From an uncultured Muribaculaceae bacterium (GTDB taxonomy: Bacteria > Bacteroidota > Bacteroidia > Bacteroidales > Muribaculaceae), in contig CAJUQP010000035.1 in assembly GCA_910588245.1 (NCBI GenBank), positions 1 through 35,968 of the forward strand: 35,968 nt of DNA. Direction: 5' to 3'. Each line of letters opens with the position of its first letter. Within the stretch, counting starts at the first letter, position 1. The translations under genes were made by a program, and so were the position numbers. Below the pieces are notes generated by a model. That model did no database searches. It was given only the letters and a program-made list of their open reading frames with translations, and was not told the DNA's origin. Below are positions 24,293-31,638 of the stretch, in pieces.

Positions 24293-25433
24293 TTTCGACA
24301 TTCGCAAATCCCATGATGCGCGATATGTCGACCAGAAGTGTACTCCTGATATTGTATGCTTCTTGGCTGACTGCATCCTGAACACCGCTGCGACTCATCC
24401 GACATTCACGGCAAACGATATCTGGCAGAGTCAATATTTCAAACACAATTGTAGGGTTGTGTTCAATAAGCCATATGCTGATGACGAAAGAGCCAAGAAT
24501 GAATATAACAAATGGTTTTCTCAGCCATTGAAACTGTTCCACACTGCTGGCATATTAAATGCAGACTTTTCAACACGTCCCACTTCTTATTCTATCCGGA
24601 ATGAGGAGTTACTGGATTATATCTCTCGGAGAGACCGGAACGCATATAACTTCCTCTATTGTTTTTTCTCAAAGGTATTAAAGGATAGCGGCTTTTGGCG
24701 ATACTTTGAACAGTACTTAAAAGATGTTGGAACCAACAGAATGGCAGCCAAGACAGAGTTATATGAAAAATATCATAGACTTATCAGTGGTAACACGCCA
24801 TCTCAATCAAAACTGGATGCAGACCGTATGTTTCATAAAGTGCTTAACGTACTTGCTGCCGAACATAATGTCCCCGGAAGTAGTGGGAAAGAAGCACGCA
24901 TGTTCTCCGATCTCATGTACAACAAGAAAAATTGGCGAGATCTGAACAAGGAAAAATCTGTGACTCGTCAGGAAGCGGAAGAAAATAAGCAGCATGATGA
25001 GCAGCAAGAAGCATATAACGCCTATTATGTACAGAAAGCTATTGCGCTCATACGAAAGATTCAGACAGAGAGTGAAGTCCATGACACGTGGTCAAACGGT
25101 CCAGCAACGCAAGTACATCATATCTTCCCTAAATCTCAATTTCCCGAGATTGCTCATTATGTAGAGAATCTTATTCTTCTCACAGCAACGCAGCATAACA
25201 CAAAGGCTCATCCGAACAACAATACTCAAATCGTTGATAAAGATTATCAATTGGTCTGCCTATTAGCCAAGTCTGACACAATCGAGCAATCTCTGCGTCA
25301 AATAGGAGAACGATACTATCGCAAGGAGTCATTCGTTTATGTAATAAACACTGGGCTATCCTGCAACCTTAGTATGCAACTATCTTTTTCAGAGATAAAG
25401 AGACAGTTGATAAATATTTACAATAGAGCTTAG
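24255..25433 (+). CDS. HNH-family restriction endonuclease
   Basis: A 392-residue protein overlapping the methyltransferase gene by 38 bp, the usual arrangement of a Type II restriction partner. The catalytic region is C-terminal, near residue 286: VHHIFPKSQFPEIAHYVENLILLTATQHNTKAHP, read as His-His ... Asn-Leu-Ile ... His-Asn. This is the HNH/beta-beta-alpha-metal form. The N-terminal 270 residues show no motif I recognise and probably recognise the target. The ATG at 24255 is preferred over an in-frame ATG at 24207, because it gives the smaller overlap and a plausible N-terminus (MRETINAYLNQFDF). Cleavage specificity is unknown. Confidence 0.85.
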   Translation: MRETINAYLNQFDFDIRKSHDARYVDQKCTPDIVCFLADCILNTAATHPTFTANDIWQSQYFKHNCRVVFNKPYADDERAKNEYNKWFSQPLKLFHTAGILNADFSTRPTSYSIRNEELLDYISRRDRNAYNFLYCFFSKVLKDSGFWRYFEQYLKDVGTNRMAAKTELYEKYHRLISGNTPSQSKLDADRMFHKVLNVLAAEHNVPGSSGKEARMFSDLMYNKKNWRDLNKEKSVTRQEAEENKQHDEQQEAYNAYYVQKAIALIRKIQTESEVHDTWSNGPATQVHHIFPKSQFPEIAHYVENLILLTATQHNTKAHPNNNTQIVDKDYQLVCLLAKSDTIEQSLRQIGERYYRKESFVYVINTGLSCNLSMQLSFSEIKRQLINIYNRA

Positions 25434-25442
25434 ACATCTGAC

Positions 25443-26498
25443 ATGGAAGAAATCATATCTTTAAGAAACTTTAATGAGATTAATCTTCAAGACCCATTCT
25501 TCAAAAGTCTTATTGAGGATTATCCTGAATTTCCTGAATGGTTCAAGCGTAAGGGACAGTCAGGAGCCGATGCTTATGTACAATATAAGGATAATGCTAC
25601 ACTCCAAGCATTTCTTTATATGAAAGATGAAAGTGATGAGGTGCTAACAGATGTAGTTCCTAATAGGCCATCGTGTAGGAGGCTGAAAGTTGGTACTTTC
25701 AAAATAGATGCGCATAATACTAAACTGGGGGAACGATTTGTAAAAAAGATACTTGATAAAGGTATAGTGGAGAATTACGATGAAATATATGTTACAATAT
25801 TTCCTAAGCATAGAGGATTAATTGATCTACTAACGCGATATGGTTTCCAAAATGAGGGTACTAAGGGAGAGGAAATTGTATTGGTAAAAGATTTAAAAAA
25901 TCTTTCAGGAGACATTCTAAAAGATTACCCGTTAGTTGATATTACCAAGAGTCGTAAATTCTTATTAGCAATCTATCCTAAATATCACACAAGGTTATTT
26001 CCGGATTCAATTTTGCGAAATGAGAATAAGTATGAATTGATTAAAGATGTAAACTATACAAATAGCATACATAAGATTTATCTTTGTTTTATGCCTGGAA
26101 CCGCAAATCTTCGTAAAGGAGACTTGTTGGTAATTTATCGAACAAATGATTACTTAGGACCAGCTAAGTATAGAAGCGTGGTAACCTCAGTGTGCCAGGT
26201 TGAAGAAGTAAAAATAAAGAGAGATTTTGCTAATGTTACAGAGTTTATCTCTTACACGAATAAATATAGTATTTTTGATAACGGTGAGTTAACTAATTGG
26301 TTTAGCACTAAAAAAGAATTGGTTGTTATTAAAATGACCTATAATATTGCTTTGACGAAGCGTGTAACCCGACAGTACTTGTTGGATGAGGTAGGTATCT
26401 CACCTAATATTTATTGGGGTTTTTTCCAATTAAATGACGCTCAATTCAATTCAATAATATCGAAAGGAGAAATTAATGAGAATATTATTATCCGTTAA
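25443..26498 (+). CDS. GNAT acetyltransferase fused to an ASCH/PUA-like domain
   Basis: A 351-residue protein starting 9 bp after the HNH gene. The N-terminal half (about 1-160) resembles a GNAT fold: an acetyl-CoA-type segment around VGTFKIDAHNTKLGERFVKKIL and a YGFQNEGTKGEE end strand. The C-terminal half (about 165-351) resembles the ASCH/EVE-type PUA-like fold (FLLAIYPKYHTRLFPDSIL, GDLLVIYRT..., YWGFFQLNDAQF). PUA-like domains of this kind bind modified or flipped bases in DNA or RNA, but the ligand here is unknown. It overlaps the next gene by 23 bp. The assignment is from pattern reading; the fold calls are moderate. Confidence 0.7.
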   Translation: MEEIISLRNFNEINLQDPFFKSLIEDYPEFPEWFKRKGQSGADAYVQYKDNATLQAFLYMKDESDEVLTDVVPNRPSCRRLKVGTFKIDAHNTKLGERFVKKILDKGIVENYDEIYVTIFPKHRGLIDLLTRYGFQNEGTKGEEIVLVKDLKNLSGDILKDYPLVDITKSRKFLLAIYPKYHTRLFPDSILRNENKYELIKDVNYTNSIHKIYLCFMPGTANLRKGDLLVIYRTNDYLGPAKYRSVVTSVCQVEEVKIKRDFANVTEFISYTNKYSIFDNGELTNWFSTKKELVVIKMTYNIALTKRVTRQYLLDEVGISPNIYWGFFQLNDAQFNSIISKGEINENIIIR

Positions 26499-26850
26499 GC
26501 CTGCTTTTGTGCATGAAATTATGACTGGTAAGAAGCTATTTGAGTTTCGGAAGCAGTTGTTCAAGCATACTGAGGTGAAGACAATAGTAATATATGCTTC
26601 TAGTCCCATATGTAAAGTAGTAGGAGAATTCGAAATAGGTGATATCATCAAAGATTCTCCCCAAAATGTTTGGGAGAAGACTAAAGCCTATTCAGGAGTC
26701 ACCCCATCTTTCTATTTTCAATATTTCGAGAATAGAGATGTGGCATATGCCATAGAGATCACAAATATTATCGAGTATCCCGAACCATTATCGCTTAACG
26801 ATCTTTGGGAAGGATTAAAACCTCCGCAATCATTTTGCTATATTGATTAA
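26476..26850 (+). CDS. ASCH domain protein
   Basis: A 124-residue single-domain protein. The start MRILLSVKPAFVHEIMTGKKLFEFRKQLF is characteristic of the ASCH superfamily (RNA/nucleotide-binding PUA-like fold): the K-P segment followed by GxKxxEFRK. The middle has IYASSPICKVVGEFEIG. It overlaps the GNAT-ASCH gene by 23 bp and ends just before the next start, so it is translationally coupled. Two PUA-like genes beside a base methyltransferase suggest sensing of modified bases or RNA, which is inference. Confidence 0.82.
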   Translation: MRILLSVKPAFVHEIMTGKKLFEFRKQLFKHTEVKTIVIYASSPICKVVGEFEIGDIIKDSPQNVWEKTKAYSGVTPSFYFQYFENRDVAYAIEITNIIEYPEPLSLNDLWEGLKPPQSFCYID

Positions 26851-26851
26851 G

Positions 26852-28198
26852 ATGTCAAAGGACGTTAGAAATTTCTCGCGAATTGAGATAGCCGGAATAA
26901 TAGCCCTAATATTAGCGATATTAGGCTCTGTAATCGTATATGTTGTGACTTTGGCAAAACTCCCGTTTGCACAAGAATCTGCGGATTTTGGAACATTCGG
27001 TGATTATGTCGGTGGTTTCGTCGGAACTCTGGTGGGATTGATTAGCATAATTTTTTTGTATAGGACCTACAAGATTCAAATTGATATTTCCTCCAAGCAA
27101 GAACTGAAACAACAATCTCAGCAATTTGAGTCTGCCTTTTTCGCTCTTTTACTGCAGCAAAGAGATATATTACAGAATATTAAGGGAGACTTTATTAATA
27201 ACGATGGGACTCATCGTGTTGAAGCAGGTCCAAAGTTCATGAATATTCTCAGAGAAGAACTGGCTATGAGACTTCTTGAATTAAGTTATGAGCCAGACTT
27301 ATTAGTCCCCGAAAAGATTAACGTGCTTAAGGTACGAGTCCATAGTCTATACCAAGACTTGTTTAACATTCATGTTGAGCAGTTAGGTCATTATTTTAGA
27401 CATCTATACCATCTAATCAAATTCATAGATTCCCATTGTGATACTAATGCCAAATCGTATGTTGATATTGTACAAGCACAGATGACTACGGATGAATTAT
27501 ACCTTACTGCTATAAACGGCATCAGTCACTTTGGGAGGAAACGTTTTCTTCCTCTCTTAGGAAAATATAAATTTTTTGAAAATCTTATGATCGAGGATGC
27601 CGATGTCGGAAATGATTTAATTAATATTTTCTATCCTTACACCAAAAGAAAGAATGTGGTTATGCAGAGTAAGAATATAATTTTTATAGGAGGAATTCAC
27701 GCTGTAGGTAAGTCTACTTTCACTAATCACGCAAGAAAAATAGCTCCCAATATTGAGCTTTTGTCGTGCAGCGCGTTGTTAAATTGGGAAAATCCGGAGG
27801 ATAAAGAGGTAGAAGATGTTATGTCGAACCAGGAGAGATTATTAAGTGCCCTAAATAACGTATTGGATATTGATAAACCGTATTTTGTTGATGGACATTT
27901 CTGTCTCTTGGATCAAAGTCATAATATTGTTCCAGTAGATTTTGCTGTTATCAAATCAATGAATCCTCGAAAAGTCATTTTACTAACTGAAAGGGTTGAG
28001 GTAATTCATGATAGGCTCTTAAAGCGCGATGGCAAAGATTATGACTTGGCATTATTGTCTGAGATGGCAGCTGAAGAGCAAGAGTTGGCAGAAAAATTCT
28101 CCGAACAATATGATGTACCCTTAATAATCCTCCAGCCGGGTGAATATAATAAGATAGATGCTTTTGTTAAAGAATTCGGTGAAGAATACTTGAATTAG
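26852..28198 (+). CDS. AbiC-like membrane protein fused to a P-loop kinase
   Basis: A 448-residue protein with two parts. The N-terminal part (about 1-255) has two transmembrane segments (IAGIIALILAILGSVIVYVV and YVGGFVGTLVGLISIIFLY) and then a helical region (KQQSQQFESAFFALLLQQRDILQNI) resembling putative phage abortive-infection proteins (putAbiC family). The C-terminal part (about 275-448) is an adenylate-kinase-like P-loop domain: IIFIGGIHAVGKSTF (Walker A), then FVDGHFCLL, VILLTERVEVIHDRLLKRD and LPLIILQPGEY-like strands. A Met just before the kinase could allow internal initiation. The ATG at 26852 follows the ASCH stop by one base. The fusion is unusual; a frameshift origin is not needed because the frame is continuous. 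Confidence 0.75.
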   Translation: MSKDVRNFSRIEIAGIIALILAILGSVIVYVVTLAKLPFAQESADFGTFGDYVGGFVGTLVGLISIIFLYRTYKIQIDISSKQELKQQSQQFESAFFALLLQQRDILQNIKGDFINNDGTHRVEAGPKFMNILREELAMRLLELSYEPDLLVPEKINVLKVRVHSLYQDLFNIHVEQLGHYFRHLYHLIKFIDSHCDTNAKSYVDIVQAQMTTDELYLTAINGISHFGRKRFLPLLGKYKFFENLMIEDADVGNDLINIFYPYTKRKNVVMQSKNIIFIGGIHAVGKSTFTNHARKIAPNIELLSCSALLNWENPEDKEVEDVMSNQERLLSALNNVLDIDKPYFVDGHFCLLDQSHNIVPVDFAVIKSMNPRKVILLTERVEVIHDRLLKRDGKDYDLALLSEMAAEEQELAEKFSEQYDVPLIILQPGEYNKIDAFVKEFGEEYLN

Positions 28199-28222
28199 AG
28201 ATTAGTAAATGTATTTTTATCG

Positions 28223-28296
28223 TTTTCGAGGGCTAAATAAACTTGTCTAAAAATCGCCGTTTTTGCCTAAGTGCCCATGTGTCAGTTTATACTCTT
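28223..28296 (+). repeat. Right terminal module of unit 1
   Basis: A TTTT...CTAAAT block (28223-28237) is followed by AACTTGTC at 28240-28247, matching the left-end motif of the same unit. The motif ends 49 bp before the next core at 28297. Confidence 0.6.
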
Positions 28297-28318
28297 TTCT
28301 TCAACGAGGACGAGTATT
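28297..28318 (+). other. att core 2 (boundary of units 1 and 2)
   Basis: All 22 bases are identical to the core at 18921-18942. In the gene frame it encodes FFNEDEY followed by TAA, so a recombinant gene would have the same C-terminus. Confidence 0.85.
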
Positions 28319-28354
28319 AAAAATAACAATCACATAAACACCTAATAATCAAGG

Positions 28355-28546
28355 GACAAACAAAGAAAAATTTGTTTGTCTCTTGCTGTTCATATACGAT
28401 TTTACGCCATAAGACACCGAAATTTGTTTGTCCAAAAGAGGACGGCTATTCACATCGTAAAAATCGTGATGGATAAGGCGATAGGAGGAAATCCAGGAGG
28501 AACATGTCTAAGGATTAGACGAGAGGCGCAGAACGTTTGTTTGTCC
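28355..28546 (+). repeat. Left terminal module of unit 2
   Basis: GACAAACAAA (28355-28364) and TTTGTTTGTC (28371-28380) form a perfect 10-bp inverted repeat. TTTGTTTGTC recurs at 28423-28432 and again at 28536-28545. A TTTTACGCCATAAG block at 28400 precedes the second copy. The first direct copy begins 53 bp after the core. Confidence 0.65.
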
Positions 28547-28620
28547 AAATTTCATGACACAAAATCATCCTCCGGAATATCGTCTTCCCTATAGAAGAAT
28601 TCCTCCAAAATCCATCGCTG

Positions 28621-28893
28621 ATGATTGACAATCCTCCCCGGATCACTCTGCAACACATCTATGAAAAACTGTCTGAACTCCACACCCACCTCAAGACCTT
28701 ACCCGAAGTCATCCCGCCCATCTACGACAACAAAGCTATGATGTCTCTTCTTGGCGTCAAAGACCGCTATCTGAAACGTCTCCGCGACAACGGCCTCCTC
28801 GGCTACTCCCGCCACGGCGACAAATACCGGTACACCCAAGCCGATGCCGACCGCTTCCTCGCCCGCTGCCACACCGCACCATTCGGACTGTGA
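28621..28893 (+). CDS. Excisionase-like helix-turn-helix DNA-binding protein (unit 2)
   Basis: A 90-residue paralogue of the unit 1 HTH protein at 21141. The last 55 residues differ at only a few positions (NKAMMSLLGVKDRYLKRLRDNGLLGYSRHGDKYRYTQADADRFL). The first 35 residues have the same plan but different sequence. It lies at the left end of unit 2 where a recombinase would be expected; none is there. A hairpin follows the stop. The likely role is recombination directionality or regulation of element genes; binding to unit 1 sites, unit 2 sites or both is an open question. Confidence 0.8.
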   Translation: MIDNPPRITLQHIYEKLSELHTHLKTLPEVIPPIYDNKAMMSLLGVKDRYLKRLRDNGLLGYSRHGDKYRYTQADADRFLARCHTAPFGL

Positions 28894-28912
28894 TAAGCTA
28901 TAATCATTTAAA

Positions 28913-28957
28913 GATTCGCTCCTATGTAACATCCATCTCGTTTCATGGGAGCGAATC
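28913..28957. other. Hairpin downstream of the unit 2 HTH gene
   Basis: GATTCGCTCC (28913-28922) pairs with GGAGCGAATC (28948-28957), extendable by wobble pairs. There is no T-tract on either side, so it is a weak terminator at best. Confidence 0.5.
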
Positions 28958-29017
28958 ACATTCAATATTCAAAGACTGTTCTTCTTTCTGATTTATGCTC
29001 AATAACATACTACTAAA

Positions 29018-29049
29018 TTTGTTCGAGTGCAGAATAGAAGCTAAATTTG
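29018..29049 (+). promoter_or_regulatory. Promoter of the XRE regulator
   Basis: TTTG at 29018-29021, a 20-bp spacer and TAAATTTG at 29042-29049 match the Bacteroidota consensus exactly. The ATG at 29074 follows about 18 bp after the predicted start. Confidence 0.75.
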
Positions 29050-29073
29050 CGTTCAAATTTAATAAATCAATTC

Positions 29074-29349
29074 ATGGAGACAAAAACAGGACGACAAAAG
29101 CTAAACAGGATAAAAGCGGTGTTGGCAGAAACCGGACACACCGGCAAATGGCTCGCCGAGCAGTTAGGCAAAGACCCAGTCACTGTCTCCAAATGGTGCA
29201 CCAACACCTCCCAGCCCGATTTGTATACACTTCAAGAGATTTCCAATATTCTTGATTTGGATATTAGACATTTGATAGCTTCAACCAAGATCAGTTCAAA
29301 TATCCAAAATTTAAAAATATGGCACTTTTTTCAGTGGGTTCAACTGTAA
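29074..29349 (+). CDS. XRE-family transcriptional regulator
   Basis: A 91-residue protein with a lambda-repressor-like HTH at residues 7-65 (IKAVLAETGHTGKWLAEQLGKDPVTVSKWCTNTSQPDLYTLQEISNILDLDIRHLI). This type often leads restriction or defence operons in Bacteroidota, where it can act as a controller protein. The ATG at 29074 is chosen over a TTG at 29047, which overlaps the promoter. The last 20 residues read like non-domain tail and overlap the next frame by 31 bp. Confidence 0.8.
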   Translation: METKTGRQKLNRIKAVLAETGHTGKWLAEQLGKDPVTVSKWCTNTSQPDLYTLQEISNILDLDIRHLIASTKISSNIQNLKIWHFFQWVQL

Positions 29350-29621
29350 TATTGGCTGATACAAACGCTCGCGGAGTAGTTGTGGAAGTAAAACCGGCTC
29401 GTCGCGGTCGGCAGATATATCGTGTGTCATTCAGTGATGGTATCATTGAAGACCTGTCCACAATCGTAGCATTGGATCTCTGCCCTATTTTGTCAACGGC
29501 TTATGGATTGTCCATAAGCAGACCAAATGATATGATTATCTGCGAGACATTCCGCGATATATTCAGTGGAATCCGTCAGACAAAAGGGAAAAAGGGAACT
29601 CAACATCCCCCAAAAAACTAA
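29319..29621 (+). CDS. Small protein, possibly a truncated Snf2-type helicase N-terminus
   Basis: A 100-residue protein. It begins with a beta-rich segment (ALFSVGSTVILADTNARGVV...YRVSFSDGII) and continues with DLCPIL...ICETFRDIF. From memory this resembles the N-terminal end of Snf2-type helicases found in defence loci, which would continue for hundreds of residues; here it stops at 29621. Near the stop a run of five C and six A precedes a +1 frame that stays open for a further 20 codons (ending DDWDAWK). Truncation by deletion is the simplest reading; an independent small gene is the alternative. Confidence 0.45.
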   Translation: MALFSVGSTVILADTNARGVVVEVKPARRGRQIYRVSFSDGIIEDLSTIVALDLCPILSTAYGLSISRPNDMIICETFRDIFSGIRQTKGKKGTQHPPKN

Positions 29622-29809
29622 AAAGGCTTTTGGCCATGATATTGGAGATACACACGGCTTTAATTATATGGACGATTGGGACGCTTGGAAATAACTTGAG
29701 AGAAGCATCTATTTAACAAGTAAAATTTGTTAAATTCACAAAACTAAGTCGGATATATGCTTATTCCCTGCCTTTTATATTTAGCAACTTTAACAAGGAT
29801 AACAAGAAA

Positions 29810-29904
29810 ATGACTGAAAAGGAATTACAGACATATCTTCAGAAACGTTTCCCTTGCGAGAATGAGGCTTGCGACTGGAAGGAAATGAAGAGCCTCAAGA
29901 ATTG
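29810..29904 (+). other. Displaced 5' coding segment of the Schlafen-like gene
   Basis: The ATG at 29810 opens a frame reading MTEKELQTYLQKRFPCENEA then CDWKEMKSLKN, which is the usual start of AlbA_2 proteins. It is one base out of register with the main frame, which resumes with FNGKEGDD at about 29905. The offset needs one inserted base, or two deleted, to join. Confidence 0.55.
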
Positions 29905-31473
29905 TTTAACGGCAAGGAAGGCGATGATGTCATCTCATACGTGGCAGCCATATCAAGCATGAATGGAGGCCACCTTGTTATCGGTGTTAAAGATCATAGC
30001 CTTGATATCGTTGGCACTGACACCTATAATTATGACCGTCAGGCAGCAACAATGAGATTGGTTAGAGAATGTTCCAATCTTCCTGCAGAAGGATTGAAGA
30101 TTGAGGAATTCATTACGTCTGATACCAATAAGAAGGTCTGGATAATCAACATACCCAAGCATATGCCACGGTTGCCGGTATATGCTCATAAAAAACTCTG
30201 GCAGCGCATCGAGGACAGTCTCGTTGAAATGACGTCATCCCGGCGGGAAAAGATTCTTACTGAATCATTAGCTATTGATGACTGGTCTGCGCAGATAATT
30301 CCGGATGCGACCATTGAGGATCTTGATCCGAAGGCGATTTTATTGGCTCGGGAAAAGTATAAGGAACTTTTCAATGGAGCCAGAGATGCCGAGATTGATG
30401 GCTGGACAGATGAGGTGTTTCTCAACAAGGCAAAGCTGACGAGAAAGTCCGCCATAACACGGACTACTATTATCTTGCTGGGCAAATCTGAAAGCGACCA
30501 CTTTCTTAATCCTTCAATCTGTAAAATCCGTTGGTTCTTGCGTGACGATGCAGACAGCAATAAGGATTTTCGAGTCTTTACAATCCCTATGATCCTCGCC
30601 ATCGAAGAGATTGGCTCGTTAATCAGGAACACTACTTACACATATACCATTTCGGGGTCTATGTTCCCAGAATCGATGTCTCGCTATGATACTTTCACAT
30701 TACGAGAGCCCCTGAATAATGCGATAGCACATCAGGATTATTCTAAAGGCTGTCACATAGATGTGATAGAATATGAAGATGAGAAACTATGCTTCAAAAA
30801 CGCAGGACAGTTTATTCCTGAGTCTGTCGAGGCGGTAGTGACCAACGATTTCCCGGAATCTCACTATAGGAATCCTGCACTTGTTGAGGCCATGCGTAAT
30901 GTGAAAATGGTTGAGACTGAAGGAGGCGGAATCAGAAAACTGTTTGTTCAACAGCGCAAACGATTCTTCCCAATGCCGAATTACGATACGCAGGACAGCC
31001 ATGTGATATGCACGATTGAAGGCAGAGTGCTGGATGAGAATTTTGCGAACATACTTGTCTCCAACACATCTCTTTCATTGTCAGATATAATGTTGCTTGA
31101 TTCTGTACAGAAAGGGACCCCAATCTCTCATGATGCCGCCACATATCTCAGGAAAAAAGGATATATCGAAGGTCGCTATCCAAATATATATCTATCTTCC
31201 AAGGTGATTGCTCCAACTCACCATGTCGGGTTAAAGGCAACATACATCAAGAATAGAAGTTTTGATGACAACTACTTTAAGAAATTAATAGTCGATTACA
31301 TCAAGGAGTATGGTAAAGCGGAAAGATCTGACCTGTTCACTCTGATTGGTAAGATGTTGCCTGACTACATGACCGAGCAGCAACGCTATGATAAACTTAC
31401 TAACCTTCTTTCAAAGCTCAAAAGGGAGGGTGTAATTGGACGAAAAGGTAAGTTCTGGACTTTTGTAAAATAG
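29869..31473 (+). CDS. AlbA_2/Schlafen-like putative ATP-binding protein, 5' end disrupted
   Basis: A 534-residue open frame. The N-terminal part (about 12-110) is a Schlafen AlbA_2 domain: FNGKEGDDVISYVAAISSMNGGHLVIGV followed by IINIPKHMPRLPVY. A middle HATPase-like block (REPLNNAIAHQDYSKGCHIDVIE ... ETEGGGIRKLFVQQRKRFFP) is typical of the ATP-dependent helicase/RecG-like AlbA family proteins. A winged-helix C-terminus (ERSDLFTLIGKML ... LLSKLKREGVIGRKGKFWTFVK) follows. Such proteins are frequent on mobile islands and in defence loci. The frame's own start (TTG at 29869) gives a poor N-terminus, because the true start at 29810 is out of frame. It is either a pseudogene or rescued by frameshifting. 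Confidence 0.75.
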   Translation: MRLEGNEEPQELFNGKEGDDVISYVAAISSMNGGHLVIGVKDHSLDIVGTDTYNYDRQAATMRLVRECSNLPAEGLKIEEFITSDTNKKVWIINIPKHMPRLPVYAHKKLWQRIEDSLVEMTSSRREKILTESLAIDDWSAQIIPDATIEDLDPKAILLAREKYKELFNGARDAEIDGWTDEVFLNKAKLTRKSAITRTTIILLGKSESDHFLNPSICKIRWFLRDDADSNKDFRVFTIPMILAIEEIGSLIRNTTYTYTISGSMFPESMSRYDTFTLREPLNNAIAHQDYSKGCHIDVIEYEDEKLCFKNAGQFIPESVEAVVTNDFPESHYRNPALVEAMRNVKMVETEGGGIRKLFVQQRKRFFPMPNYDTQDSHVICTIEGRVLDENFANILVSNTSLSLSDIMLLDSVQKGTPISHDAATYLRKKGYIEGRYPNIYLSSKVIAPTHHVGLKATYIKNRSFDDNYFKKLIVDYIKEYGKAERSDLFTLIGKMLPDYMTEQQRYDKLTNLLSKLKREGVIGRKGKFWTFVK

Positions 31474-31638
31474 ATGCTCCAACAAAACAAAAGGCCATAT
31501 TCTACAAATTAGCATGACAATACCCTGATTATCAATACTCAACAATTATTTGCTTTAACAAAGAATGATGTTTACAAATAACTGAGTATTTACTCCAATT
31601 GATTCAGCCAAGGCAATGTTGTTTAAAATAAAAATATT

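Larger units (their letters stand above)
18943..28318 (+). mobile_element. Integrated unit 1: recombinase plus restriction-modification/AbiC-like cargo
   Basis: About 9.4 kb bounded by identical 22-bp core repeats. It carries a tyrosine recombinase next to the left end, an excisionase-like HTH gene and a five-gene defence-like operon. Its GC content is lower than the core chromosome. Both ends carry AACTTGTC arm-like motifs (19011, 19051 and 19093 on the left; 28240 on the right). No conjugation, relaxase or phage structural genes are seen, so it is an integrative island rather than a self-transmissible element. Confidence 0.8.

Noticed and set aside
28376..28594. 72-codon plus-strand frame at the left end of unit 2
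   Set aside because: It runs through the arm-like repeats, its composition is not protein-like, and it has no domain.
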